Assembly (NCBI GenBank): GCA_000496215.1
Contig: KI543199.1
Location: 72,880-104,435 of the forward strand
Direction: 5' to 3'
Source: an uncultured archaeon A07HN63
GTDB lineage: Archaea; Halobacteriota; Halobacteria; Halobacteriales; Haloferacaceae
Length of the DNA: 31,556 bases
The translations under genes were made by a program, and so were the position numbers. The notes beneath the pieces are model-generated. The model saw only the letters and a list, made by a program, of their open reading frames with translations, had not been told where the DNA came from and ran no database searches. Positions within the stretch are counted from its first letter, which is position 1. The number at the start of each line of letters is the position of its first letter. Shown in pieces: positions 7,208 to 15,490 of the stretch.

Positions 7208-8676
7208 ATGAAGCTCTCGCTGTTCGGGGTTGGCGACGCCGGGACGCGGCTCCTCAACGAGTTCGTGCAGGGAGAAGCCGACACGGGCCGGAACTTCACC
7301 AACGGCAACGTGCTCGCGTTCAATACGGCCGCCGAGGCGTTCGGCGAGGCGACAGTCATCCCCGAGGAGCGACAGATTCTGATCGGCGATACCCATCCCG
7401 AGGTCAATCAGTACGTTGACCCGGAAAATGACGACCCGGAGTCGGCACCCGGTGAGGGCGAGGCCGCACCCAGTGACGGCAGTACGGCACCCGGCGTCGA
7501 CGGCGATCCCGACCTCGGTGCGACCGTCGCGGGTGACGAGCTACCGGAGATACGGCGGGCACTGGATCTCGTCGACGACACCGAGGTCGACGCGGCGATG
7601 CTCGTCGTCGGACTGGGCGGCGGGACCGGGGCCGGTGTCGGGAGCGTCCTGCTTGAAGAGCTCGAATCGATCTACGAGTGTCCGATCTACGTGCTGGGCG
7701 TCCTGCCCGCGTCAACCGAGTCTGACCAGCGGCGCTGACCGCCGCCCGTGCGCTCCGGACGTTCGTCCCGATGGCCGACGCCGTTCTCCCGGTCGACAAC
7801 GACGCGTGGCGACGCGACGCCGACCAACTCGCCGGGCAGTACGACCGGATCAACGAGGCCGTCACCACCCGGGTGCTGTCGCTGTTTGCGGCCGGCGAAA
7901 CCGAGCCGGAGTCGGTCTCGGAGATGCGGATCGATCCCGCCGACATGCGGCGCACGCTGGCCGTCGGCGGCCTCGCCTCGATCGGGTATTCGACGGTCGA
8001 GGTCGAAACCGATTCGGACGGCCTGCTCGCCAGCCTGTGGCGACTGCTGGGCTTGGCTGACGAGACACCGGATACGAAAACTGACGCGGCGACGATCAAG
8101 CGGCTCGTGCGGCGCGCGCTGGAATCGAAGCTGACGCTGCCCTGTGATATCACCTCGGCCGACCGCGTGCTGCTCATCCTCTCGGGGCCGCCGGGGGATA
8201 TCTCCCGGAAAGGATTCGAGACCGGGCGATACCTGCTGGAACAGGAGACGACCACCGTCGAGGTGCTGGCCGGCGACGAGCCGGTGCCATCTGCCTCGAC
8301 GATCACCGCGACAGTGTTGCTCTCGAACGTGACCGACGTGCCCCGGATTGACGAGCTACAGCGTCGGGGTGTGGACCATCTTCCCGACACCGAGACAGCG
8401 AGCGAGTCCGGTTCTACGACCGACGGCAACAGCGAGGATCACGGCTTCGAGTTCCGGGACGGCGGTGTCGACCCCGACGAGGCGGAACCAGCCACCGAGA
8501 GTGACGCTGATTCCACGGATGGTGCTGCTGGGTCGGACGCCGAATCTGCCGCCGCCGCTGATGAGGTTATCGACGACGATGCAGACGAGGCTGCCACGGC
8601 GGACGCCGCTGACAACGAAGTGGCCGACGGCGACGAGAGCGTCGAGTCGACGCCTGCGACCGCCGACAGCGAGTAG
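7208..8676 (+). pseudogene. Second CetZ-like tubulin homologue, divergent, with one frameshift
   Basis: The first frame (7208-7738) gives the nucleotide-binding half with KLSLFGVGDAGTRLL and the tubulin motif GGGTGAG at residues 137-143, then stops after SDQRR. One missing G near 7731 (cagcggcgctg for cagcgggcgctg) accounts for this. Restoring it reads on into ALTAARALRTFVPMAD and the rest, giving 489 aa. Two features set it apart from the upstream copy. The GHGVGGD loop is replaced by an acidic Pro/Gly/Asp-rich insert (about 67-108). A tail of about 90 residues, rich in Asp, Ala, Ser and Glu, is added at the C-terminus. It is likely a specialised CetZ with altered nucleotide handling. The lesion may be a sequencing error. 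Confidence 0.82.
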
Positions 8677-8765
8677 CGACCGCCCGGCTGGCTGGCACAC
8701 GATTATCCCGGTGAGCGGTGCGTCAGGTCCGATATCCTGATAGCCCCACGCCAGAATGCCGGGGT

Positions 8766-10097
8766 ATGGACGTTCATGTCACTCCCTCACGGCTCGGGGG
8801 CACGGCTCGCGCACCGCCATCGAAGAGCTACACCCACCGGGCGATCCTCGCGGCCGGCTACAGCGACGGCGCGACGGTCTACAATCCACTCGACAGCGCC
8901 GACCCGCGAGCGACACAGCGGGCGGTCGAGGCCTTCGGCGGTTCGGTCGAGTCAGTCGGCGACGACGCCCTCGATATCACCGGGTTTGACGGGGTTCCCG
9001 ACGTGCCGGACGACGTGATCGACTGCGCCAACAGCGGGACAACGATGCGACTCGTCACCGCGACGGCGGCGCTCGGTGACGGGCTGACGGTGCTGACCGG
9101 CGACGACTCCCTGCGCTCGCGGCCGCAGGGTCCCCTGCTTGAGGCCCTCGCTGACCTCGACAGTCGGGCCGAGAGCACACGCGGCAACGGACAGGCCCCG
9201 CTGGTCGTCGGTGGCTCACTCGACGGGGGCACGGTTGCTATCCCGGGCGATGTCTCCTCGCAGTACATCTCGGCGTTGCTCATGGCCGGCGCGGTCACCG
9301 AGGAAGGGATCGAACTCGATCTGACGACCGAGCTCAAATCCGCACCCTACGTCGATATCACGCTGGAAGTGCTCGACGACTTCGGCGTTACCGCCGAACC
9401 GGTTGGCGCCAGCGGCGGCGAGATTCGGTCGGCTGGCGCCGACGGTTTCGTCGTCGAAGGATGCCAGACGTACGCCCCCGAGAACGGCGAGTACCACGTC
9501 CCCGGCGACTTCTCGTCGATGTCGTACCTGCTGGCCGCAGGGGCGGTCGCCGCCGGTGAGGACGAGACGGTCGTCGTCGAGGGTGCCAAGCCGAGTGCGC
9601 AGGGCGATAGCGCGATTGTCGACGTGCTCGACGCGATGGGCGCCGACATCGCGTGGGACAGAGACGCTGGCGAGATCACCGTCTCAAGGTCGTCGCTATC
9701 GGGAACCACCATCGCCGTTGGCGACACGCCCGATCTGTTGCCGACGATTGCGACGCTCGGGGCCGTTGCCGACGGCGACACCGTCATCGAGAACTGCGAG
9801 CACGTCCGCTACAAGGAGACCGACCGCGTGAGCGCGATGGCGACCGAACTCGAAAAACTGGGTGCGTCAGTCACCGAGGAGGAAGCCACGCTGACGATTC
9901 ACGGCAGCGACTCCTCGCTGTCTGGCGCGACCGTCGAGGGGTACCACGACCATCGCGTCATCATGTCGCTGGCGGTCGCCGGCCTCGTCGCCGACGGGAC
10001 CACCACTGTGACCGGCGCGGATCACGTCGACGTGTCGTTCCCGGGGTTTTTCGAGGTGCTCGGGTCGCTTGGAGCCGAGTTCTCTCGTTCGGAGTAG
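8766..10097 (+). CDS. aroA: 3-phosphoshikimate 1-carboxyvinyltransferase (EPSP synthase)
   Basis: 443 aa. It joins phosphoenolpyruvate to shikimate-3-phosphate, the sixth step of the shikimate pathway to aromatic amino acids. Motifs in order: APPSKSYTHRA with Lys20/Ser21, NSGTTMRL, the RPQGPL segment, SSQYISALLMAG, the YKETDR loop, and DHRVIMSLA near the C-terminus. ATG 8766 gives the canonical N-terminus; the 16 codons upstream are promoter sequence. It stands alone; no other aro gene is in the window. A gatatcc element about 28 nt upstream is a weak TATA candidate. Confidence 0.95.
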   Translation: MDVHVTPSRLGGTARAPPSKSYTHRAILAAGYSDGATVYNPLDSADPRATQRAVEAFGGSVESVGDDALDITGFDGVPDVPDDVIDCANSGTTMRLVTATAALGDGLTVLTGDDSLRSRPQGPLLEALADLDSRAESTRGNGQAPLVVGGSLDGGTVAIPGDVSSQYISALLMAGAVTEEGIELDLTTELKSAPYVDITLEVLDDFGVTAEPVGASGGEIRSAGADGFVVEGCQTYAPENGEYHVPGDFSSMSYLLAAGAVAAGEDETVVVEGAKPSAQGDSAIVDVLDAMGADIAWDRDAGEITVSRSSLSGTTIAVGDTPDLLPTIATLGAVADGDTVIENCEHVRYKETDRVSAMATELEKLGASVTEEEATLTIHGSDSSLSGATVEGYHDHRVIMSLAVAGLVADGTTTVTGADHVDVSFPGFFEVLGSLGAEFSRSE

Positions 10098-10145
10098 TTT
10101 CTGGGACGACGGTAGATTTTTGCGACCGCTCGGTCTCAATCCGGT

Positions 10146-10784
10146 ATGGCCGGCCCCCCACTGGTGCTGGGAACGGTCCCCGAGACGCTGCCGATCGGCG
10201 GGATCGATTTCCTCTCGGTCGGCTCAGTCGTCTTCAGTGCGGTCGCCGCGCTGGGATACGGGCTGGTGACCCTGCTTGTCGGGACGTTTCTGGTCACACG
10301 GCGCGAGGGGCCGCTCAGAGAGATCGATGCGACCGTGCAGGCCGAGCCGCTTCGCTCGCTATTTTGGGGGCTCGTCGCCATGGCTATCCTGATCACCGGC
10401 TACCTGCTTGTCGGCGTCACTGTCGGAGTACTCGTCGAACTCGGCGCGCCCCCACAGGTCAACGGACTGCTCTTGCTCGCTATCCTCGTCGGAGTCCTCA
10501 TTCTCGTCGTCGCCACCGCTGCCGGTCGGTTCGTCGCCGGTAGCTTCCTCGTCAGGCGTGTCAGCGATGACCCGCCGAACCGCTGGCTTGCGCTCGGCGC
10601 TGGCGTCGTTCTACTCGGTGTGGCCGGCTTGCTGCCTTTGATCAGCCTTGCCGGGCCGGTGGCGACGTTGCTCGCGGTTGGCGGGATCGTCGGGCGCGCA
10701 CTCGACGACGCTGACGTGCGTCTGTGGGATGACTACGTCGCCCACCGGGTGGAGCGCGTCGATAGCCAGCTGTGGGATCAGTGA
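10146..10784 (+). CDS. Polytopic membrane protein, function unknown
   Basis: 212 aa with about five hydrophobic helices (roughly residues 28-51, 71-98, 105-133, 147-165 and 167-184). Basic/charged loops (TRREGPLREID, VRRVSDDPPNRW) lie between them, and the C-terminus is soluble and charged. No catalytic motif is evident and I do not recognise a named family. A weak T-rich TATA-like element about 27 nt upstream supports independent transcription. It lies between aroA and the peptidase gene on the same strand. Confidence 0.75.
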   Translation: MAGPPLVLGTVPETLPIGGIDFLSVGSVVFSAVAALGYGLVTLLVGTFLVTRREGPLREIDATVQAEPLRSLFWGLVAMAILITGYLLVGVTVGVLVELGAPPQVNGLLLLAILVGVLILVVATAAGRFVAGSFLVRRVSDDPPNRWLALGAGVVLLGVAGLLPLISLAGPVATLLAVGGIVGRALDDADVRLWDDYVAHRVERVDSQLWDQ

Positions 10785-10854
10785 CGCTGGCCGCGGACGG
10801 CTGGCGGGCCGACGGAACCACTCAGGTTTTGCCTCCCCCGGTCCACCAGATTGT

Positions 10855-11976
10855 ATGGACGACCGAATTCGCGAGCATGCGTCGATTCTCGTCGACTGGA
10901 GTGCCCGCGTCGACCCCGGTGACAATGTCGTCGTGAGCGTCGCCGAGGGGGCGCACGACCTCGCGGTCGCTGTCGCCGAGGCACTCGGTGAACGCGGCGC
11001 GAGCATGGTGACGACCTACGATTCGGCCGAACTCTCGCGGGCGTATCTGCGGGCCAACGGCGAGGACAACAGTGAAGCCGCCTTCGACGATACCCCGTCG
11101 CACGAACTGGCGCTGATCGAGCACGCCGACGTGTATCTCCGCCTCGGCGGCGGGCGAAACACGGCGGCGACGGCTGACGTGCCCGCGGCGACGCGACAGG
11201 CCTACCGCCGCTCCCGGACCGACATCCGCGAGGCACGGCTGGCTACCGACTGGGTGTCGACGGTCCATCCGACGCGGTCGCTCGCCCAGCAGGCCGGGAT
11301 GTCACTGGAAGCCTATCGGGACTTCGTCTACGATGCTGTGCTCCGCGACTGGGCGTCGCTGGCCGAGGAGATGGCCCAGCTCAAGACGATTCTTGACGAC
11401 GCGGACGAGGTCAGAATCGAGGGTCCCGAGACTGATCTTCGGCTCTCGATAGCGGATCGTACCGCGGTCAACAGCGCCGCCTCGGTCGCCTACGACTCAC
11501 ACAATCTGCCATCGGGCGAGGTGTTCACCGCACCCGCCGAGGCCGAGGGGACGATCCGGTTTGACGTGCCGATGACCGTCGACGGCAGCCCGATCCGCAA
11601 CGCCGCGTTCACCATCGAGGAGAACACGGTCGTCGACTACCGGGCCGAGCAGGGCGAGGCGGTCCTCGGCGACGTGCTCGACACCGACGACGGCGCGCGC
11701 CGACTGGGTGAACTTGGGATCGGTATGAACCGCGGGATCGACCGCGTGACCGACCGGATTCTGTTCGACGAGAAGATGGCCGAAACCGTCCACCTCGCGG
11801 TGGGCCGTGCTTATGACGCCTGCCTGCCAGAGGGTGATTCCGGCAACGACTCGGCCGTTCACGTCGACCTGTTGACCGATATGAGCAAGGAGAGCCGACT
11901 CGTCGTCGACGGTGAGACGATACAGCGAAACGGAACCTTCCGCTGGGAGGACGGGTTCGACGCCGAGAGCGCCTGA
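10855..11976 (+). CDS. M29-family (AmpS/AmpT) metallo-aminopeptidase
   Basis: 373 aa cytoplasmic aminopeptidase of the thermophilic metalloprotease family M29, which removes N-terminal residues from peptides with a two-metal centre. The family's metal and catalytic residues align in order: Glu222 in SGEVFTAP, Glu286 in GELGIGMN, His313 in ETVHLAVG, Tyr320, and His336/Asp338 in VHVD. They keep nearly the spacing of Thermus AmpT (Glu250, Glu316, His345, Tyr352, His376, Asp378). The ATG at 10855 begins MDDRIREHA; the longer in-frame ORF upstream overlaps the previous gene and is not protein-like. Length is close to the family norm, a little short. Confidence 0.92.
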   Translation: MDDRIREHASILVDWSARVDPGDNVVVSVAEGAHDLAVAVAEALGERGASMVTTYDSAELSRAYLRANGEDNSEAAFDDTPSHELALIEHADVYLRLGGGRNTAATADVPAATRQAYRRSRTDIREARLATDWVSTVHPTRSLAQQAGMSLEAYRDFVYDAVLRDWASLAEEMAQLKTILDDADEVRIEGPETDLRLSIADRTAVNSAASVAYDSHNLPSGEVFTAPAEAEGTIRFDVPMTVDGSPIRNAAFTIEENTVVDYRAEQGEAVLGDVLDTDDGARRLGELGIGMNRGIDRVTDRILFDEKMAETVHLAVGRAYDACLPEGDSGNDSAVHVDLLTDMSKESRLVVDGETIQRNGTFRWEDGFDAESA

Positions 11977-12078
11977 GCGGCGACCTCCACGCGAAGCACT
12001 CCCGTTTTCACTACCTATGAGTCAGTTTGTCACACCGTTATCGATACGACTGGTCAGTCACGGGAATACGGAGATAGT

Positions 12079-12435
12079 TCAGGTACCACGCTGGCGACGG
12101 GCGGCCCACTCGTCTTTTGAGACGACGTACAGCATTACCTCGGTCAGGAGCTGTGTTTCCCCGCTGTCCTCATCCGGTTCGATCATCTCGTAATGGACGG
12201 CCCGGTCGGTGACGCGGAAGCTGATGCTGTCGTCGTCACGGGTGCTGTCTTCGTCTCCCGGGCCGCGACCCTCGGTCGAGAAGTTCGTCAGACTCACCAG
12301 ATCGCCAACCTGTGGGATCGGCGGTGAGATGGCGCTGGCCGCGCCGATCTCCATCTCGGTCTGATCGTCGAGGATGACGATCTCGGTCTGTTCGGCTCGG
12401 TCTTTGAACCCTGTTTTAGAGACGTTCTCAGCCAT
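12079..12435 (-). CDS. Haloarchaeal hypothetical protein, acidic, beta-rich
   Basis: 118 aa. Predicted strands (EIVILDDQTEMEIG, GDLVSLTNFS, DSISFRVTDRAVHYEMIE, TQLLTEVMLYVVS) surround an acidic loop (about residues 54-68). The C-terminus is basic (DEWAARRQRGT). No known domain recognised. ATG 12435 is preferred over a TTG two codons upstream; a TTTAATT element about 30 nt upstream is a fitting TATA box. Convergent with the peptidase and codirectional with the next minus-strand gene. Confidence 0.7.
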   Translation of the reverse strand: MAENVSKTGFKDRAEQTEIVILDDQTEMEIGAASAISPPIPQVGDLVSLTNFSTEGRGPGDEDSTRDDDSISFRVTDRAVHYEMIEPDEDSGETQLLTEVMLYVVSKDEWAARRQRGT

Positions 12436-12524
12436 ACCCAAGGGAACAACGATGGACCAATTAAATCACTGGGGTTAATTGTCAAATCACTAATAGTCAC
12501 AACGATGTCTTTCTTGCACCGACA

Positions 12525-13304
12525 CTACTCCGACTCTTCCAGCGAGTGTGTGTGGCCACAGTTGGGACATTCGACCTCCTCGCTCCGGAGTTCCGCGCTC
12601 TGCTCGCGCACGTCCCGCATCACAGAAGAGATCCGTTCCTCGGCGTCGAGTTCGTCGGCGACAGCGAGATCGACGCCCTCGACCTCCAGCAGGAACTTGG
12701 CGACCTCCGTGACCTCGTACATCAGATCGTCGAGTTCCTCGGCGGTGAAAAACCCCGACATCGCCCCATACAGGAATGTCGCGCCGGCCTTCGTCACCTT
12801 CCCCTCGAAGGAGTCTCGCGCCTGATTAACCGCCTGTGGCGTGTAGGTGTCGGTCATAAACGGGACGAGTTCGGGCAGGTTCTCGCCGATCTTCGTCATC
12901 TCGACGCCGGTTTCGGTCCGGAAATCCGCACACAGCCGGGCGATAGCCCATTCCCGGGCGGTGATGTAGGTGCGATCGCGCAGGAACTCGTTGACGCGGT
13001 CGTACTGGGAGCCGTCCATCTTGGTGAACCGCTCGTACTTTCGCACGTCGGTCGGCACCTCGTCGTTCGTGGCCGATTCCTCGTCTCCCGCCTGCTCATC
13101 GTCGGTGTCGGCTGTGTCCGTAGCGTCGTCCATCCCCGCGTCGTCAACGTCGCTGGTGTCAGTGGTGTCCGTCGCGTCGTCCACATCCGCAGTCTCGGCG
13201 TCGCCGGCCGGCGGGTCGTCGGCTGTGGCGGTGTCGCTCGCGGCGGTATCGCCCCCACTGGCCGCCGTGTCGGTCCCCTCGCCGGCTGTCGGCTCATCAT
13301 CCAT
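12525..13304 (-). CDS. Haloarchaeal conserved protein, possibly DUF5806 family, with acidic N-terminal tract
   Basis: 259 aa. Residues 1-85 are low complexity, dominated by Asp, Thr and Ala, and read like a disordered tail. Residues 88-230 form the conserved part: KYERFTKMDG, YDRVNEFLRDRTYITAREWAIARLCADFRTE, then ELVPFMTDTYTPQAVNQA and helix-rich FFTAEELDDLMYEVTEVAKFLLE. I recall this pattern as an uncharacterised haloarchaeal family (DUF5806), but that assignment is from memory. The C-terminus holds C-x2-C-x-H-x-H (246-253), a likely zinc site. ATG 13304 chosen; upstream codons are promoter. Function unknown. Confidence 0.78.
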   Translation of the reverse strand: MDDEPTAGEGTDTAASGGDTAASDTATADDPPAGDAETADVDDATDTTDTSDVDDAGMDDATDTADTDDEQAGDEESATNDEVPTDVRKYERFTKMDGSQYDRVNEFLRDRTYITAREWAIARLCADFRTETGVEMTKIGENLPELVPFMTDTYTPQAVNQARDSFEGKVTKAGATFLYGAMSGFFTAEELDDLMYEVTEVAKFLLEVEGVDLAVADELDAEERISSVMRDVREQSAELRSEEVECPNCGHTHSLEESE

Positions 13305-13374
13305 AGCGGCTCTGCGGCCGGCCGGCTGAAAAACGTTGTCGTGGCTGTGACGAGCGGTCGCACCGACAGGCAAG

Positions 13375-13380
13375 CTTTTA
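13375..13380 (+). promoter_or_regulatory. TATA-like box of the Usp-GNAT operon
   Basis: CTTTTA is centred about 28 nt before ATG 13406, consistent with a leaderless transcript. Confidence 0.4.
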
Positions 13381-13405
13381 GCGGCGTGCCGCACGGAACA
13401 TATCT

Positions 13406-13771
13406 ATGGACGTGCTAGTAGGGATCGGCAGCCCCGACGAGTCGGTTGCCGCCCTCGAACGAACCGCCCGACAGGCGGCGGCGACCGGCGACAGCGTCAC
13501 TGTCGCCATCGTCGGTGACCACCCCGCAGAGGCCCGGGAGCGACTCGAAACCGAGTCGAGTTCGGTCGCCGACGACGCCGGTATCGACGTGTCGATCCGC
13601 CATCTCGACGGCGACCCCGGAAGCCAGCTCGTCGACGTGGCCGAGGCCGAGGAGTTCGACGAACTCGTCATCGGCGGCGGCTCGGAGAGTCCGATGGGCA
13701 AGATCACGATCGGATCGACAGCCGAGTTCGTGCTGCTGAACGCACACACCACGGTGACTCTTGTCCGATGA
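13406..13771 (+). CDS. UspA-family universal stress protein
   Basis: 121 aa, short for the fold (usually 140-150). It starts MDVLVGIG in place of the usual VLVPVDGS. The C-terminal GGGSESPMGKITIGSTAEFVL matches the Usp nucleotide-binding consensus G-x2-G-x9-G-S/T closely enough to suggest an ATP-binding Usp. The normal long loop between strands 2 and 3 is shortened. It overlaps the GNAT gene by 4 nt (ATGA), so the two are co-translated. Confidence 0.85.
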   Translation: MDVLVGIGSPDESVAALERTARQAAATGDSVTVAIVGDHPAEARERLETESSSVADDAGIDVSIRHLDGDPGSQLVDVAEAEEFDELVIGGGSESPMGKITIGSTAEFVLLNAHTTVTLVR

Positions 13772-14319
13772 GCAGTGATCGACGCTATCCGGACGAGATC
13801 TCCGGGCCGTTCCCGACCCCGCCGATCACGTTCACCGACGCCGAGGACCGCGACATCGAGATCCGGCCGTACGACAGCACAGACCACGAGTACGAGGCAC
13901 TTGCCGAGATGTACGTCGAATTCGACCCCTCGGATCGCGCACAGGGGATTCCGCCGGGCAAGGAGCCGCGCATCCGGACGTGGCTCGACGGTATCCTCGC
14001 CGACGACTGTTACAACATCATCGCGTGGGACGGCGACACCGCAGCCGGTCACGCGACGCTCGTCCCCGACGCCGAGGGCGACAACTTCGAGCTTGCTATC
14101 TTCGTCCTGCAGGAGTACCAGCAGGCCGGGATCGGTACGAACCTGATGGAGGCACTGCTTGGCTACGGCAAGAGCGTCGGAATCGCCAAGGTGTGGCTCA
14201 CAGTCGAGCGGTGGAACCATCCCGCCGTCTCGCTGTACAAGAAGATCGGCTTCGAGACGACGGGCGCGGAGAACTTCGAGCTTGAGATGGCGATCCGTAT
14301 CGGCGAGGACGCGGCATAG
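13768..14319 (+). CDS. GNAT-family N-acetyltransferase
   Basis: 183 aa. The GNAT core is clear: motif IEIRPYDSTDH at the N-terminus, HATLVPD, ELAIFVLQEYQQAGIGTNLMEALL with the acetyl-CoA pyrophosphate loop Q-Q-A-G-I-G-T, and WLTVERWNHPAVSLYKKIGFETTG. The NHPAVSLYKKIGF motif is typical of amino-group acetylation of proteins or small molecules, but the substrate cannot be read from sequence. It is coupled to a Usp gene by 4-nt overlap; archaeal Usp-GNAT pairing suggests stress-linked acetylation, perhaps of the Usp itself (inference only). Confidence 0.88.
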   Translation: MSSDRRYPDEISGPFPTPPITFTDAEDRDIEIRPYDSTDHEYEALAEMYVEFDPSDRAQGIPPGKEPRIRTWLDGILADDCYNIIAWDGDTAAGHATLVPDAEGDNFELAIFVLQEYQQAGIGTNLMEALLGYGKSVGIAKVWLTVERWNHPAVSLYKKIGFETTGAENFELEMAIRIGEDAA

Positions 14320-14334
14320 TCGCGGCCGGACCGC

Positions 14335-14784
14335 TCAGACCGATAGCACGGGCTGGCTCGCGTACTGCAGGACGTACTCGGCGGCTTTTTCGAGCACGTC
14401 GCTGTCTGGGTCTGTCGCCGGTTCTCGCGGGACCACGATGAAGTTCGCGTCCAGCTCGTCGGCCGTATCGAGAACGACGCTCCCGGGGTGGAGCGTCTTG
14501 ATCTCCGTCGAGAACCCCTGTACCACAGAGGTTGACAGCGACACATCCCCCTCGTTCGCGATGTCGCGGACGATCTGGCCGAAGGCTTCGGTATCGTCGG
14601 CGACCGTCCCCTCGTCGACCGCGCCGGTTTCGATCCCTCTGACGGTCGGCTCGCCGAGGACGTACACCGCGTGGACAGCCGCGCCGTAGCGGTCGGCGAT
14701 CGCCACGGCGTACTCGACGGCCGCCCGCGACTCGTCGCTCCCGTCGACGGGAACGAGCACGAGATCAATATCAAGCTCGGCCAT
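14335..14784 (-). CDS. UspA-family universal stress protein (degenerate nucleotide loop)
   Basis: 149 aa. It has the start VLVPVDGSDESRAAVEYAVAIADRYGAAVHAVYVL, plus FSTEIKTLHPGSVVLDTADELDANFIVVPREP. The usual G-x2-G-x9-G-S/T loop is replaced by PREPATDPDSDVLEKAAEYVLQ, so ATP binding is doubtful. Convergent with the Usp-GNAT operon, 15 nt from it, and divergent from the next usp gene. Confidence 0.87.
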   Translation of the reverse strand: MAELDIDLVLVPVDGSDESRAAVEYAVAIADRYGAAVHAVYVLGEPTVRGIETGAVDEGTVADDTEAFGQIVRDIANEGDVSLSTSVVQGFSTEIKTLHPGSVVLDTADELDANFIVVPREPATDPDSDVLEKAAEYVLQYASQPVLSV

Positions 14785-14877
14785 ACCGCACAATCCCGTG
14801 GCGGCCACAAAAACACTCCCTTCCGTCGGAGCGGAACCGCCCTCGGCGACCGCGCTGTGCCGACGGCGGAGGAGCGG

Positions 14878-14885
14878 GTTTTTAT
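14878..14885 (+). promoter_or_regulatory. TATA-like box of the 14909 usp gene
   Basis: T-rich GTTTTTATT patch centred about 28 nt before ATG 14909, fitting a leaderless start. Confidence 0.45.
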
Positions 14886-14908
14886 TCGCCCCGGGTAAAT
14901 CGACTACC

Positions 14909-15346
14909 ATGTTCGAGACGATTGTGGTGGCGACCGACGGCTCCGAGAGCGTCGGCCGGGCGGTCTCGGTCGCGCTCGATCTCGCCGACCGATTCGACGC
15001 GGCCGTCCACGCGCTGTCTGTCGTCGACACGACCGAGGTCGACTCCTCGCCGCAGTCGGTGCAGAGCGACCTCCGCGAGGCGCTGTCAACACAGGCTGAC
15101 GACGCGCTGCAGGCGGTCACGGCCGGCACCGACCAGCCGGTGACGACCGCGGTCCGGGAGGGCCGGCCGGCCGACGAGGTCGGCGACTACGCCCGTGCTG
15201 TCGACGCCGATATGGTCGCGACCGGCACCCGCGGCCGCCACGGCGAAAACCGGTTTCTGCTTGGCAGCGTCGCCGAGCGCGTCGTGCGCACCTGCCCGGT
15301 GCCGGTGTTGACCGTTCGCCAGCTCAGCGACGCCGAGGCGGCCTGA
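14909..15346 (+). CDS. UspA-family universal stress protein
   Basis: 145 aa. Start MFETIVVATDGSESVGRAVSVALDLADRF is canonical. C-terminal GTRGRHGENRFLLGSVAERVVRTCPVPVLTV carries the complete G-x2-G-x9-G-S nucleotide-binding motif, so this copy probably binds ATP, unlike the neighbour. ATG 14909 has a TATA-like box at leaderless distance. It is divergent from the 14335 usp gene. Confidence 0.9.
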   Translation: MFETIVVATDGSESVGRAVSVALDLADRFDAAVHALSVVDTTEVDSSPQSVQSDLREALSTQADDALQAVTAGTDQPVTTAVREGRPADEVGDYARAVDADMVATGTRGRHGENRFLLGSVAERVVRTCPVPVLTVRQLSDAEAA

Positions 15347-15347
15347 T

Positions 15348-15385
15348 CGAGCCGTTGGCGACGCTGTTGCGGCTCGAACGAGCCG
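15348..15385 (+). repeat. Three-part repeat able to form mutually exclusive hairpins
   Basis: CGAGCCG (15348-15354), CGGCTCG (15370-15376) and CGAGCCG (15379-15385) lie just after the usp stop. The middle copy can pair with either outer copy. Possible transcript 3' end or processing site. There is no T-run. Confidence 0.35.
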
Positions 15386-15462
15386 TCGGCGATACAGAGG
15401 CGGCCTGAGTGAGCCACCACCGATGCGCAAATCACAGCCGGGTGGTCGACAGGACGAGGAAG

Positions 15463-15470
15463 TTTTTACA
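15463..15470 (+). promoter_or_regulatory. TATA-like box of the DHH gene
   Basis: TTTTTACA lies about 24 nt before ATG 15491. Confidence 0.45.
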
Positions 15471-15490
15471 CTGCATCCTGTGGTGCGTTC

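Noticed and set aside
12017..12200. ATG-started ORF on the plus strand after the M29 peptidase
   Set aside because: Antisense to the 12079 gene and rich in shadow residues; no support as protein.
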